Shown here piece by piece: positions 7,484 to 16,214 of a DNA stretch of 43,609 nt. The stretch comes from an uncultured Legionella sp. (GTDB lineage Bacteria > Pseudomonadota > Gammaproteobacteria > Legionellales > Legionellaceae): contig CAIRCS010000158.1 in assembly GCA_903877115.1 (NCBI GenBank), positions 1-43,609 on the forward strand, written 5' to 3'. Made by a program: the position numbers and the translations under genes. The notes beneath the pieces were generated by a model that made no database searches, was not told where the DNA came from, and saw nothing but the letters and a program-made list of their open reading frames with translations. The first letter of the stretch is position 1; each line of letters starts with the position of its first letter.

Positions 7484-9244
7484 TTATGCGTCCGCTCGAG
7501 AGAAATAAAACAGCTTCACTGCCCAATTTTGATTTTTATTAGAAAACTTGTTCATAATAAATGTGAACAAAGAAACAAAAGGGTACAAACTAAACAACAA
7601 TGGCGCAAACATCAGCTTCACAGTAACCATCATCGTATGGGAGTATCGAAAAAACGACATACATTGACTCCGATGATGCCATTTAAGAACAATTTTGCTC
7701 CCTAATCCACCATAGGTTTTTTCTGAAACAAATTTTATACTCTTTGGTAGCTCCGCTTGCATCATTTTTATATTAACGGCTCGAGTAACATAATACATAA
7801 TTGTGCCATTAGCTTTTAAACAGGTTTCAAATACTTTTAGCAGACGACCGTCATCCAGACAACAGTCAAAATCACGAATAATTACGGCATCATAATATTT
7901 TGCCTGAACCCGGGAAAGCATTTCATGTTGATTGATAATCACCTTGGCATCTCTCAGATCTATCCGTAAATCCTCTCGCCCTGCAATTTTTCGGTTGATG
8001 TCGCCAATCAACGGGTGATACTTATCATCGAAATATAAAACATTCCCAGACATATTTTCTAAGTCATCGATAAATGGATTACACACATCTTTTTGAAACC
8101 AAAAATTCCAGTGCCAAGGATAAAGTCCAGCAGGAGAACGCATCATTCGGTTAAAAGTATTCATTAATATTTTTAGCATTGCAATATAGCGTTGCAGTAT
8201 TTTGTTAAAACTGTTACTTTTCCGAATTCTAAGCCATACCTTTCGGAATTTTTTAGCGCCTTGCTGCTCTAGTTTGTTAAGTATTTGATCAACAACAGCA
8301 TCCGCTATTTTTTCAGTTTGTAGCCACTCCGCATTTTCAGTATCTCCAGAATGGATTTTTATGGTTTTTTTAATAAAAGCGCGATGCTTAGTGTTCGTAC
8401 TAACCTCCGCCCAACCAACAATATCTTCGATATTAGATTTTCTATATGCAGCTAGTACTGTATGTGATAAAGAACTCAGCTCAAAAGCAATGAGCTCATC
8501 TGAATCTGTTACAACATATTCTTCATTGACTCCTGGATTAAAAACGAGGGCCAGATCATCATCTATCGTCGATTGAAACTGACTACCTAGACTTTTTCCA
8601 TAGGCTACTAAAGGATGCAAATGAAAACATCTAGCTATGAGCGCATCTTGCCCTACAGTCCAAAATAAATTTGCTGGCATTAATCCGCCATCTTTTTCTG
8701 AAAAAAAATGACTATGTGTTATAGGATGTAAATATTTCAACCCAAGCTTCACGAGTTCACGCGGAGTAAAAGAACAGGTCGGTTGATATTTTTTAGCTGC
8801 GGAAGAAAATAATGTGCTAACCAAGCGTAAACCCGACATATGAATGAGTTTATAACCTTGCTCTACAATATGGTACATGGAAAGCATTGCTTGATTGCTC
8901 CAAATACAATCCGGGGGAATAAAAACCGCATACCCTTCTCGCTCAATCGCATATTGAAAACCCTGCTTATGACACCAGCTCATTGCAGCATGATTATTTG
9001 GAAAAGCATTTTCAAACACGATGATCTTTAAATCCACTATATCGCTCAAAATTTTTATAAAGGAACACTGCTGAAAAGTGGCCTCGTCACTTCGATGAAT
9101 ATAAAGCAAATAAGTTACATGACTCAGTTTTCTTAGTTTGGGCAGATTGTTTTCTGCGAGCAAAGACGGCAACCCCAGCTCTAAAAATAATTTAATATGT
9201 TGAGCGCCCCATACGGGCGTCACAAAAATAAATTCCTTTAACAC
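7484..9244 (-). CDS. Large protein of unknown function, glycosyltransferase-like N-terminal half
   Basis: 586 residues; not recognised with certainty. The start is GTG 9244, with AAGGAG 6 nt upstream. The N-terminus (KEFIFVTPVWGAQHIKLFLE) resembles the first beta strand and helix of a GT-A-like transferase, and the segment GYAVFIPPDCIWSNQAML looks like the strand holding a metal-binding or DxD-like loop. The C-terminal half (about 375-515) has alternating strand/helix pattern (VLYFDDKYHPLIGD, DAVIIRDFDCCLDDGRL, NGTIMYYVTRAVNIK) like a degenerate methyltransferase Rossmann fold. A hydrophobic segment (FAPLLFSLYPFVSLFTFIMN) near the C-terminus may attach it to the membrane. A transferase acting on the glycan is likely but unproven. 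Confidence 0.5.
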   Translation of the reverse strand: MLKEFIFVTPVWGAQHIKLFLELGLPSLLAENNLPKLRKLSHVTYLLYIHRSDEATFQQCSFIKILSDIVDLKIIVFENAFPNNHAAMSWCHKQGFQYAIEREGYAVFIPPDCIWSNQAMLSMYHIVEQGYKLIHMSGLRLVSTLFSSAAKKYQPTCSFTPRELVKLGLKYLHPITHSHFFSEKDGGLMPANLFWTVGQDALIARCFHLHPLVAYGKSLGSQFQSTIDDDLALVFNPGVNEEYVVTDSDELIAFELSSLSHTVLAAYRKSNIEDIVGWAEVSTNTKHRAFIKKTIKIHSGDTENAEWLQTEKIADAVVDQILNKLEQQGAKKFRKVWLRIRKSNSFNKILQRYIAMLKILMNTFNRMMRSPAGLYPWHWNFWFQKDVCNPFIDDLENMSGNVLYFDDKYHPLIGDINRKIAGREDLRIDLRDAKVIINQHEMLSRVQAKYYDAVIIRDFDCCLDDGRLLKVFETCLKANGTIMYYVTRAVNIKMMQAELPKSIKFVSEKTYGGLGSKIVLKWHHRSQCMSFFRYSHTMMVTVKLMFAPLLFSLYPFVSLFTFIMNKFSNKNQNWAVKLFYFSRADA

Positions 9245-9310
9245 AAAACACTCCTTATAACCTTTGCAGCTCTCACTCTATTTGTATTCATAGAGTGATG
9301 TCAAGACACA

Positions 9311-10516
9311 TTAAAGCCGCTCCAGCAACAGACACATAGATTTAAATTCTCGTTCTATCACAGCTGCGTCATCGTTTTCCCATACCCATTTTTGGTAATC
9401 AGTTGCAAAAGGGAGGGATTTTCCAATCTGAAAACCCTGTTTTTTAAAAGTGGCTTCGTGTGTTTGCGGAACATCATTTACCATCATTTTAAACGTGATG
9501 TAACGACATTTTGCATTTAACCAACACAAAATCATAGACCCATTATTAACGCCCAAATTTAAATAACTCAATTCATATAGAGCTGCGCGTAAATTTAAGT
9601 TCCATGCTGGTTCATTAAAAAAAGTAAACTCGCCTAATTCATCCGGTTTTTCTTGCAAGGCACTATCAGTATCAGGGACGAAAACCAGAAAATACTCGTG
9701 TGAATCTATGGTTTTTGCAAACGCAGCCCATGCCTGTATATTATTATTTCTTGCTGGCATGTATACAGAAGATCGCAGAGTAACCGTAATTAACTTCCTG
9801 TTTTTTTGTCTATTTTCAAGCCACTGTTCTATATACCGTCTAGCTTGTTTAGTAGCCTCAAACGCCATCTTTTCCTTAAAGTCAACTGCCAACAATTGGT
9901 GTGGCGAGCAGGTAATAGGAAACGTTGTACTATAGCGCGCAGGTAATATATTTGGCCGCACTTTTTCGCATAAAAAATACGCTTCTTCTCGATTCGAACA
10001 GAAGGTTACTCCCACGCAGGATGAAACCATATTACACATAGCAAACAATATTTCAGTCTTTCGCCAGTGCCTAGAAAAAGAGTCGACACATACCTCATAA
10101 TCCTGTGTCTCCTCTCTTAACCCCTCGTATTTGCCAGGAACAAAAATCACTTGAATTTTCTTAAATCCACATTTTTTTTGATTCATTACTGCTATCGCTA
10201 AAGCCCAGGCAAAATCAAAAGTAATCGGAGCCACTTCTAAATCATAGAACAAATAGAGCGTATCATCTATTTGTCTGTTTTTAAAATACATTCGGGACTG
10301 GAGTTTATTGATTGGATATAGAATCGTAGTAAAAAGAACTCGCATAATAGGTTTGAATAATTTCATAAACCTTCTCGTACTAGTTTCCACTTCCTGCAAT
10401 AACCTTGCAATAAACCAGGCCCATCCCTTTGAAAATATTTTTTTCCAAAGAGAAGACTGTGTTGTCGTGTTCATGTGTAATTCAACTTGGCTCCCAGAAA
10501 TGTCTCTTATTTTCAA
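9311..10516 (-). CDS. Protein of unknown function in the polysaccharide operon
   Basis: 401 residues; I do not recognise the family. Strand-rich segments such as DTLYLFYDLEVAPITFDFAW, KKIQVIFVPGKYEGL, KLITVTLRSSVYMPARNNN and HEYFLVFVPDTDSAL, plus LGVNNGSMILCWLNAKCRYI near the end, suggest a two-domain Rossmann-like (GT-B-like) protein reminiscent of LPS transferases. This is only a structural impression. The first possible start is TTG 10516, overlapping the upstream transketolase stop; an in-frame ATG at 10474 is the alternative. It sits between the transketolase pair and the other unknown protein, in the same orientation. Confidence 0.5.
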   Translation of the reverse strand: MKIRDISGSQVELHMNTTTQSSLWKKIFSKGWAWFIARLLQEVETSTRRFMKLFKPIMRVLFTTILYPINKLQSRMYFKNRQIDDTLYLFYDLEVAPITFDFAWALAIAVMNQKKCGFKKIQVIFVPGKYEGLREETQDYEVCVDSFSRHWRKTEILFAMCNMVSSCVGVTFCSNREEAYFLCEKVRPNILPARYSTTFPITCSPHQLLAVDFKEKMAFEATKQARRYIEQWLENRQKNRKLITVTLRSSVYMPARNNNIQAWAAFAKTIDSHEYFLVFVPDTDSALQEKPDELGEFTFFNEPAWNLNLRAALYELSYLNLGVNNGSMILCWLNAKCRYITFKMMVNDVPQTHEATFKKQGFQIGKSLPFATDYQKWVWENDDAAVIEREFKSMCLLLERL

Positions 10517-11433
10517 GCTACTATTTTCTGATAAATAGTCTCGAGATCCAATCCATGAGCCTTTAGTAGCTCATGATGATTACCATAAACATGTATAAAC
10601 TCATCCTGCAAGGTATAGCATTCTAAATCACACTCTGTTCGATTATCCCACGCAATTTCTTTGATTCTAGAGCTCAAGCCACCATGAGGAACATGTTCTT
10701 CTAATATAATCATTTTTTTGTGATTAGCTAATAAATTTTCAATACCTTCAACATCCAAAGGCTTAATTGAATGGCACGAAACGACTGTACTACTGACATC
10801 ATCCCGAGTTTTTAAACTGGATGCCAAATCTAAAGCCAGTTTTACTATCGGACCATAAGCCACAATACAAACGTCTTTGCCTTCGCAAATTCTACGAACT
10901 TTCCCAGGAATAAATGGATCGATGGCATTTTTTGTCAAATCAGGTTCACCCGCTTTTCCAAGCCGTAAATACGTGGGTTTTTCATTGGTAGTGGCACACC
11001 ATTGTGTGATTAATTGTGTCTCAAGAGGATCACAAGGTACCAATACTTGCATCCCTGGAATAGCTGACGCAATCGCCACATCTTCCATAGCATGATGCGT
11101 ACCCCCCAAAGTGGAGTAAGCAACACCACCGCCCACTCCCACCACCGTAACAGGAAGCCCTTGGTAAGCCAGATCGTCACGAATAAACTCAAATGGCCTA
11201 TATAGCGCAAATGTTGCTATGGTATAAGCAAAAGGCCGCATGCCACGTAGAGCCATTCCCGCAGCAATACCTATCATGGATTGCTCTGAGACGCCTGTAT
11301 TAATAAATCGCTCTGGAAATTCCTCACGAAATTGTGTAATAGAACCCGCAGGGGAAATATCAGCGACCACAAGCACTAATCGAGAATCTTTTTTTCCAAG
11401 CTCATAAAATGTACTAGCAAAACTATTTCTCAT
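10513..11433 (-). CDS. Transketolase C-terminal subunit (pyrimidine-binding plus C domain)
   Basis: 306 residues. It matches the second half of a split transketolase. INTGVSEQSMIGIAAGMALRG contains the conserved Glu that activates the thiamine pyrophosphate ring; GGGVAYSTLGGTHHAMEDVA carries the histidine pair; a C-terminal transketolase domain follows (KDVCIVAYGPIVKLAL, MIILEEHVPHGGLSSRI). Transketolases move two-carbon ketol units between sugar phosphates. The start ATGA overlaps the stop of the N-terminal subunit gene, so the two halves are co-translated. Location in a glycan operon points to a dedicated sugar-precursor role, not central metabolism. Confidence 0.88.
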   Translation of the reverse strand: MRNSFASTFYELGKKDSRLVLVVADISPAGSITQFREEFPERFINTGVSEQSMIGIAAGMALRGMRPFAYTIATFALYRPFEFIRDDLAYQGLPVTVVGVGGGVAYSTLGGTHHAMEDVAIASAIPGMQVLVPCDPLETQLITQWCATTNEKPTYLRLGKAGEPDLTKNAIDPFIPGKVRRICEGKDVCIVAYGPIVKLALDLASSLKTRDDVSSTVVSCHSIKPLDVEGIENLLANHKKMIILEEHVPHGGLSSRIKEIAWDNRTECDLECYTLQDEFIHVYGNHHELLKAHGLDLETIYQKIVA

Positions 11434-12254
11434 GATGTCGCCCCTTCTAATTCTCGCTTAGCCTGTTGATACTCGTCTGGATTGGGGGAGCGATAATGCC
11501 AAATTGGAACACTTTCCATGTATGACACACCTTTTCCTTTCACCGTTTGACAAATAACAAACGTAGGTTTAGAAGAATGAGTTTTTTCTGCTGCAAGGTG
11601 TATTTGTTGACTCTCATGCCCATCAACTTCACATACATGCCAACCAAAAGCAGTCAATTTATCCGCAACAGGATAAAAGGCTGGATGATCAAGACTCATT
11701 CTTGCCAAACCTGAAAAATCGTTAAGATCCAGAAAAATGGTCAAATTTGATAGTTGCAAATTAGCCGCCATCAAAATAGCTTCCCAAGTAGAACCCTCTT
11801 GTAGTTCACCATCTGATAGTACGACGTAGGTGTGGCTATCACTTTTCTGCAGCCTATTTGCCAGTGCAATCCCAGTAGCGATGCCCAAACCATGCCCCAA
11901 TGAACCCGTGGATGCAGCAATGCCGGGCAACCCATAATCCGGATGGGCTCCCAATCTTCCATCCACCTGACAATAGGTTAAGAGGTCATGATCAGTTAAA
12001 TAACCCAGCTCATTCAAAATAACATATTGGCCCATACAACCGTGACCTTTAGACATGAGAAAAGTATCTATAAACTGGCCTTCATTATTTTTACGCATTA
12101 AAGAGTTATAAATAACATCTGTAATTTCGAGGCAAGAAAAGGCCGGAGCAATGTGTAACGCGGTCACTTGCTGTGAAATATCAAGAATTTTATGACGATA
12201 TTTATTACACCTCTGTTTTGCATCTGCCAAGTTAAATGCGCCTTTATTATGCAT
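11430..12254 (-). CDS. Transketolase N-terminal subunit (TPP-binding)
   Basis: 274 residues, the first half of a split transketolase. Seen are MSKGHGCMGQYVILNELGY, STGSLGHGLGIATGIALA and the TPP/metal motif in the form SDGELQEGSTWEAILMAA followed by FLDLND. The usual GDG is SDG here, but the acidic and Asn metal ligands are kept. It ends in FVICQTVKGKGVSYME, as expected. It works with the downstream subunit as one enzyme. Paired with the transaldolase at 22440, it could generate sedoheptulose 7-phosphate or another higher ketose phosphate for the locus. Confidence 0.88.
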   Translation of the reverse strand: MHNKGAFNLADAKQRCNKYRHKILDISQQVTALHIAPAFSCLEITDVIYNSLMRKNNEGQFIDTFLMSKGHGCMGQYVILNELGYLTDHDLLTYCQVDGRLGAHPDYGLPGIAASTGSLGHGLGIATGIALANRLQKSDSHTYVVLSDGELQEGSTWEAILMAANLQLSNLTIFLDLNDFSGLARMSLDHPAFYPVADKLTAFGWHVCEVDGHESQQIHLAAEKTHSSKPTFVICQTVKGKGVSYMESVPIWHYRSPNPDEYQQAKRELEGATS

Positions 12255-12337
12255 AAATCACCCTGATCATTATAGAACATCCCTTTGGTTTTTTGGGCCA
12301 GCTTTCTCGTTCAACCCAATCATGTCTATTAATTTTT

Positions 12338-13330
12338 CTACGCCCTCATCACATATTCAGTAGAATGTGACTTCAATTGCTCTAAATAGCGATCAGTCCA
12401 TTCAACCATTTCTTTTAATCCTTGATCCCAGCTCACTTCTGGCTCCCAACCAACATCTTGCTTGATCGCAGATGAGTCTAACCAGTAGCGCGAATCTTGT
12501 CCCAAACGATCGCCAGTCACTTCACATAAATCACTAAATGACATATTCAACGCCGTTGCACAGCGTTCGACAACTTCGCGAATAGAAGTTGGCTCTTTGG
12601 GACCTGCATTGTAAATGGTTCCTAGCGGTGCCTGCTCTGAAACTAAATAGATCGCTCGCGCCAAATCTCTAGCGTGAATATACGACTTCTCTGCCCGCCC
12701 ACCGCCGTGCAATGGCAATTTCTCACCTAAACGTCCCAGCAATAACGCTTTAGGAATCACTCGATGCAATAATTGACCTGAACAATAAGCATTTGACGGT
12801 CGAATAATATTCATTGGGAAATTTAAAAACCGATTAATTGACATCAGATGCATATCGAATGCAACCTTGGATGCCGCATACGGACTAGATGGTTTGATAG
12901 GCTCGTCTTCTTTACAAGGATAAGTCGCAGAACCATACATTTCTGATGTGCCTATTTGAATAAAACGCTCTAGATAGTCGCGTTTCATAAGCTCTTCAGT
13001 TAATCGCGCCAAAGCCATTGAATTCGTTTCAAAGTATCTCCAGCTATTTTTCCAAGAAACGGCACCTTCTCCCTGGGCGGCAAAATTAATGATAACATCT
13101 GGTTTTTCTTTATCCAAAAGCTCCATCAATAAATCCAGTTCATGAGTCACATGGCGCGCATGATATTCAAAATTTTCTCGCTTATGAATATTTAAAGAGA
13201 ACGGCTCATCGCGCAGCAAATTTCGTCCTACTCCGATCACTTTTTTAGGATTAGCATGATCTAACAAATACATTGCGGTATGAATACCAAACGACCCGCC
13301 GCCACCTAAAATTACATACGTTTTACCCAC
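12338..13330 (-). CDS. Nucleotide-sugar 4,6-dehydratase-like extended SDR
   Basis: About 330 residues. The Rossmann motif is GGGGSFGIH in place of the usual GxxGFIG. The active site has T-S-E (IQIGTSEMYG), matching the Thr/Ser/Glu set of GDP-mannose 4,6-dehydratase (RmlB uses T-D-E), and YAASK supplies the catalytic Tyr/Lys. This suggests a GMD- or DmhA-like dehydratase making a 4-keto-6-deoxy hexose or heptose. The GTG at 13330, preceded by AGGGAG at a good distance, is the preferred start; an ATG at 13351 lies upstream in frame. It precedes the transketolase genes in the operon. Confidence 0.78.
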   Translation of the reverse strand: MGKTYVILGGGGSFGIHTAMYLLDHANPKKVIGVGRNLLRDEPFSLNIHKRENFEYHARHVTHELDLLMELLDKEKPDVIINFAAQGEGAVSWKNSWRYFETNSMALARLTEELMKRDYLERFIQIGTSEMYGSATYPCKEDEPIKPSSPYAASKVAFDMHLMSINRFLNFPMNIIRPSNAYCSGQLLHRVIPKALLLGRLGEKLPLHGGGRAEKSYIHARDLARAIYLVSEQAPLGTIYNAGPKEPTSIREVVERCATALNMSFSDLCEVTGDRLGQDSRYWLDSSAIKQDVGWEPEVSWDQGLKEMVEWTDRYLEQLKSHSTEYVMRA

Positions 13331-13368
13331 GTCTTTCTCCCTATTATTCATTCCGATTTAGATAGTAA

Positions 13369-14025
13369 TCACTCTACAATTGTCCAATAATAATCGCCTT
13401 TATAGCCTGCCTCATGAAACAATTCGATCCATTTTTCTGGGTAATCATGAAATTCCGCAGTCAACACCCATTCTTCAAACATAGTTTTCTGCTCAGGTGT
13501 GTGATAACTGTCCACTTGAACAAAGCTATCCCGCTTCGCCACCCGCTGGATTTCGCTCATAGCAATAATGGCTCTATCACGCGGAAAATTATGAATGGTA
13601 TTCAAAGAAATGACGGCATCAAAGCTTCCATCAGGGAACGGCAAATTATCAGCACTCCCTCGGTGCAAGCGCCCAATAACTTCTGGCTCGCAATGCTTCA
13701 ATGCATATTCAGAAATATCAAGACCAAATACCTCCAAACCTGGACAAGCCGTCATCAGATCCTTTACCAAAAAACCCTTAGCACATCCGACATCCAATAC
13801 ACGGTCTCCCGATTTCAGATTGAAATGCTCAATCATATCGTGAGCAACAGGTAACCATCGGCCATCATAACGATAGCCACCATAACCATAATCACGCGGC
13901 CCATCAAAATACATATCCCCATATTGCTTTGCAATACGAATGACATCAGGGTCTTTCGCTTCAAGTCTTGCTTTCACATTGCGTTTAGACTGGGGTAAAG
14001 CTCTTAATAAATTAATTTCCTGCAT
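13369..14025 (-). CDS. Class I SAM-dependent methyltransferase
   Basis: 218 residues from ATG 14025; the frame is open further upstream, but that would deeply overlap the neighbouring SDR gene. Motif I is RVLDVGCAKGFLVKDL, followed by EVFGLDISEYALKH and the motif IV region SFDAVISLNTIHNFPRD. A tyrosine- and glycine-rich segment before motif I (DGPRDYGYGGYRYDGRWLP) is distinctive. The C-terminus lacks any extra domain. The probable role is O- or C-methylation of an NDP-sugar or of the growing glycan. The gene overlaps the upstream SDR gene by 14 bp. Confidence 0.78.
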   Translation of the reverse strand: MQEINLLRALPQSKRNVKARLEAKDPDVIRIAKQYGDMYFDGPRDYGYGGYRYDGRWLPVAHDMIEHFNLKSGDRVLDVGCAKGFLVKDLMTACPGLEVFGLDISEYALKHCEPEVIGRLHRGSADNLPFPDGSFDAVISLNTIHNFPRDRAIIAMSEIQRVAKRDSFVQVDSYHTPEQKTMFEEWVLTAEFHDYPEKWIELFHEAGYKGDYYWTIVE

Positions 14026-14914
14026 AGCTATTCTCACTAAAATTCTGATGCATTTTTTTGAGTCCTTCAATCAATGACGTATATTGAAATGATGCGAAAG
14101 CCTCTTTACATACTGTATTATCAAACGCCCGATAGCCATTATGAGGCATAACACCTTGCCTTAGTCGGAATTTAATATTTAACTCTTTCCCAACGACTTG
14201 ACCGATTAATTCAGCGATTTGATGAAAACTCGCTACATCACCAGTTGTGATATTCAACACACCATAGCTTCGATGCAATATACATAAAACAACCAGTTTC
14301 GCCACATCCTCAACGTAAACGTGGTCGCGCAGCTCTTCACCTTGACCAAATAATTCAATGGGTTGTTGCGCGTGAGCTAAGCGATAAAAACTATTCGGAC
14401 CATACCCATTATGCGGATCATTAACGCCATATAATAAGCTGGGACGTAAAATGGTCAGCGCGTCTTCAGCAACGATAGAACGTAGCATTTGCTCTCGCGC
14501 AAGATGCATTGCCCCATGGAGTGAGGTGGGCGCTGCTGCAGATGATTCATTCAATTTGTCCATAGAGTCGGTATATACCGCATCGGAACTGATATATAGA
14601 ACGTGTTGCACGGGTTGCCTGACTAATGCATCGCAGATTGATTTCATCATTTGGATATTTTGCAAAAGCATATCATGATTTTTGCATGGCGCTTTTGCTG
14701 ATACGACCACTAACGTATCATCAGAACGCAATTGAGAAACCAATTTATCAGCTGCAGTTGGCGCTTCCAGATCGATGTCTTCGCGACCCAGAGTCAACAC
14801 ATTGATTGCTTCGTTAGACAAACATTTGCTTATAGCTTGCCCCACAAAACCGCTGGCACCTAAAATAACCACGCGTTTCGGGGATATAGCTTGTTCATTT
14901 CTATGTGTAAGCAT
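14012..14914 (-). CDS. RmlD/SDR-like protein without the catalytic YxxxK
   Basis: 300 residues. The NAD(P)-binding motif is intact (VVILGASGFVGQAISKCL, about residues 15-32), as is the strand ending VLYISSDAVYTDS. Where an extended SDR has Y-x3-K, this protein reads SLHGAMHLARE, so His133 and His137 replace Tyr and Lys. The rest (LTILRPSLLYG, LRDHVYVEDVAKLVVL) is typical of RmlD/GalE-like SDRs. It overlaps the UDP-glucose-dehydrogenase-like gene by 14 bp. Either it uses different acid/base residues or it has become a binding or accessory protein; the sequence cannot decide. Confidence 0.72.
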   Translation of the reverse strand: MLTHRNEQAISPKRVVILGASGFVGQAISKCLSNEAINVLTLGREDIDLEAPTAADKLVSQLRSDDTLVVVSAKAPCKNHDMLLQNIQMMKSICDALVRQPVQHVLYISSDAVYTDSMDKLNESSAAAPTSLHGAMHLAREQMLRSIVAEDALTILRPSLLYGVNDPHNGYGPNSFYRLAHAQQPIELFGQGEELRDHVYVEDVAKLVVLCILHRSYGVLNITTGDVASFHQIAELIGQVVGKELNIKFRLRQGVMPHNGYRAFDNTVCKEAFASFQYTSLIEGLKKMHQNFSENSYAGN

Positions 14915-16214
14915 GTTCTAACTCCTTGTTTTCAATCTTGATGGCACCCTGACCCAAGCTAAAATAATTCAAATCTAGAGAGTAATCCTGTCCTGCTTTT
15001 AATACGCGATAGGGATCAATGATGGTTTTACCTCGCATATGTTTCAATATTCGCTCAATAGATAAATTTTGATATTCTGTACAAGGGTTCATAACAATCA
15101 CAATATCTGCCCCATATATCGCATCCAGCATATCAGCATATTGTGTGACATGAGTTATATGTTGATCAGTCACAATCGGGTCATGTGCTTTAATCTGATA
15201 TTCTTTTAATTGGGTAACTAAAGCGATTGATGGAGAGTTTTTAACGCTATGAGTATTGGGTTTATAGGCAAGACCTAGCACACAAATGACTGGTTTTTTG
15301 GTCTCAGTGAATACCTTGGTTTGTAAACAACGTAATACCCAATCACGTCGATATTGTGAATTTTCAAGCCATGCGCTTACCGTTCCAGTATCCGTGGACG
15401 AAGCATTGCCTAATTTGATAATCGTGTTTAAATCGCGTTCTAAATTACCACCAGCTATCCCTAAACCCGGACTAAGATACGCATAGTGACCAATGCGTCT
15501 GTCCAACCGTAATGCCGGGGCAATTTCTTCCCAATCCGCACCAATGTTTTCACAAATTTCAGCAATCGTATTGGTTGTAGTCACGGAAGCGACTAAAAAC
15601 ATATTAATTGAAATTTTTGCAAGCTCAGCACTTTCATACCGCATTTTTAAAATAGGACAATTGAATGCTGACAATAATGCTTGATAGGCATCCGGCAGCT
15701 CTACCTGTGGATCATCAGCACCCACAATATACCGTTCAGGATAAAGTGCACGCTCAATTGCTCGCCCAAAAATCAACGTTTCAACTTGATAAAATAATTT
15801 ATTTTTTGGACGATTAATTTGTCGCGTAAATCCTGGGGGGACTTGTGACAAAATGACCAAACTTGCATGGGTTGCTAATACTGGGTTAACTTTTGCAACA
15901 AATTGTTCGATAACCTTCAGATCACTATTCCCAGCATCATCCGTTGGAACATCGCATGCAATAAATACTACATCGCATAATTTTAATTGATGGAGATCAT
16001 TCGTAAACTGTAATCTGGTTGAGCATTGTGCCACCAGCTCATCAAGCTGAGGCTCACTCACTGGCGTACGATGTGCAGTTAATTCGGCGATTAACTGCGG
16101 TGAATCATCATAACAAATTAAATCAAAGCCTTTTTCTGCAAATGCCACCGTATGAATTAACCCCAAATGCGTCATCCCGACACATCCTATCGTAATTTGT
16201 TTTTTTGTGCTCAT
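14901..16214 (-). CDS. UDP-glucose/GDP-mannose dehydrogenase-like protein lacking the catalytic Cys
   Basis: 437 residues with all three domains of the family: an N-terminal NAD-binding Rossmann (GCVGMTHLGLIHTVAFA), a central dimerisation helix (ESAELAKISINMFLVASVTT, retaining Lys200 and Asn204) and a C-terminal UDP-binding-type Rossmann (VICVLGLAYKPNTHSVKNSP). The catalytic loop normally GGxCxxKD reads AGGNLERD, so the nucleophilic Cys is Asn257. Known dehydrogenases need that Cys for the thiohemiacetal step of the four-electron oxidation. This protein therefore probably does not make a uronic acid, though a single two-electron redox step remains possible. It overlaps both neighbouring genes, indicating tight coupling. 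Confidence 0.82.
   Translation of the reverse strand: MSTKKQITIGCVGMTHLGLIHTVAFAEKGFDLICYDDSPQLIAELTAHRTPVSEPQLDELVAQCSTRLQFTNDLHQLKLCDVVFIACDVPTDDAGNSDLKVIEQFVAKVNPVLATHASLVILSQVPPGFTRQINRPKNKLFYQVETLIFGRAIERALYPERYIVGADDPQVELPDAYQALLSAFNCPILKMRYESAELAKISINMFLVASVTTTNTIAEICENIGADWEEIAPALRLDRRIGHYAYLSPGLGIAGGNLERDLNTIIKLGNASSTDTGTVSAWLENSQYRRDWVLRCLQTKVFTETKKPVICVLGLAYKPNTHSVKNSPSIALVTQLKEYQIKAHDPIVTDQHITHVTQYADMLDAIYGADIVIVMNPCTEYQNLSIERILKHMRGKTIIDPYRVLKAGQDYSLDLNYFSLGQGAIKIENKELEHAYT

Noticed and set aside
13414..13854. 146-codon open frame on the plus strand
   Set aside because: It lies entirely antisense to a methyltransferase gene with clear SAM motifs and shows no family features.
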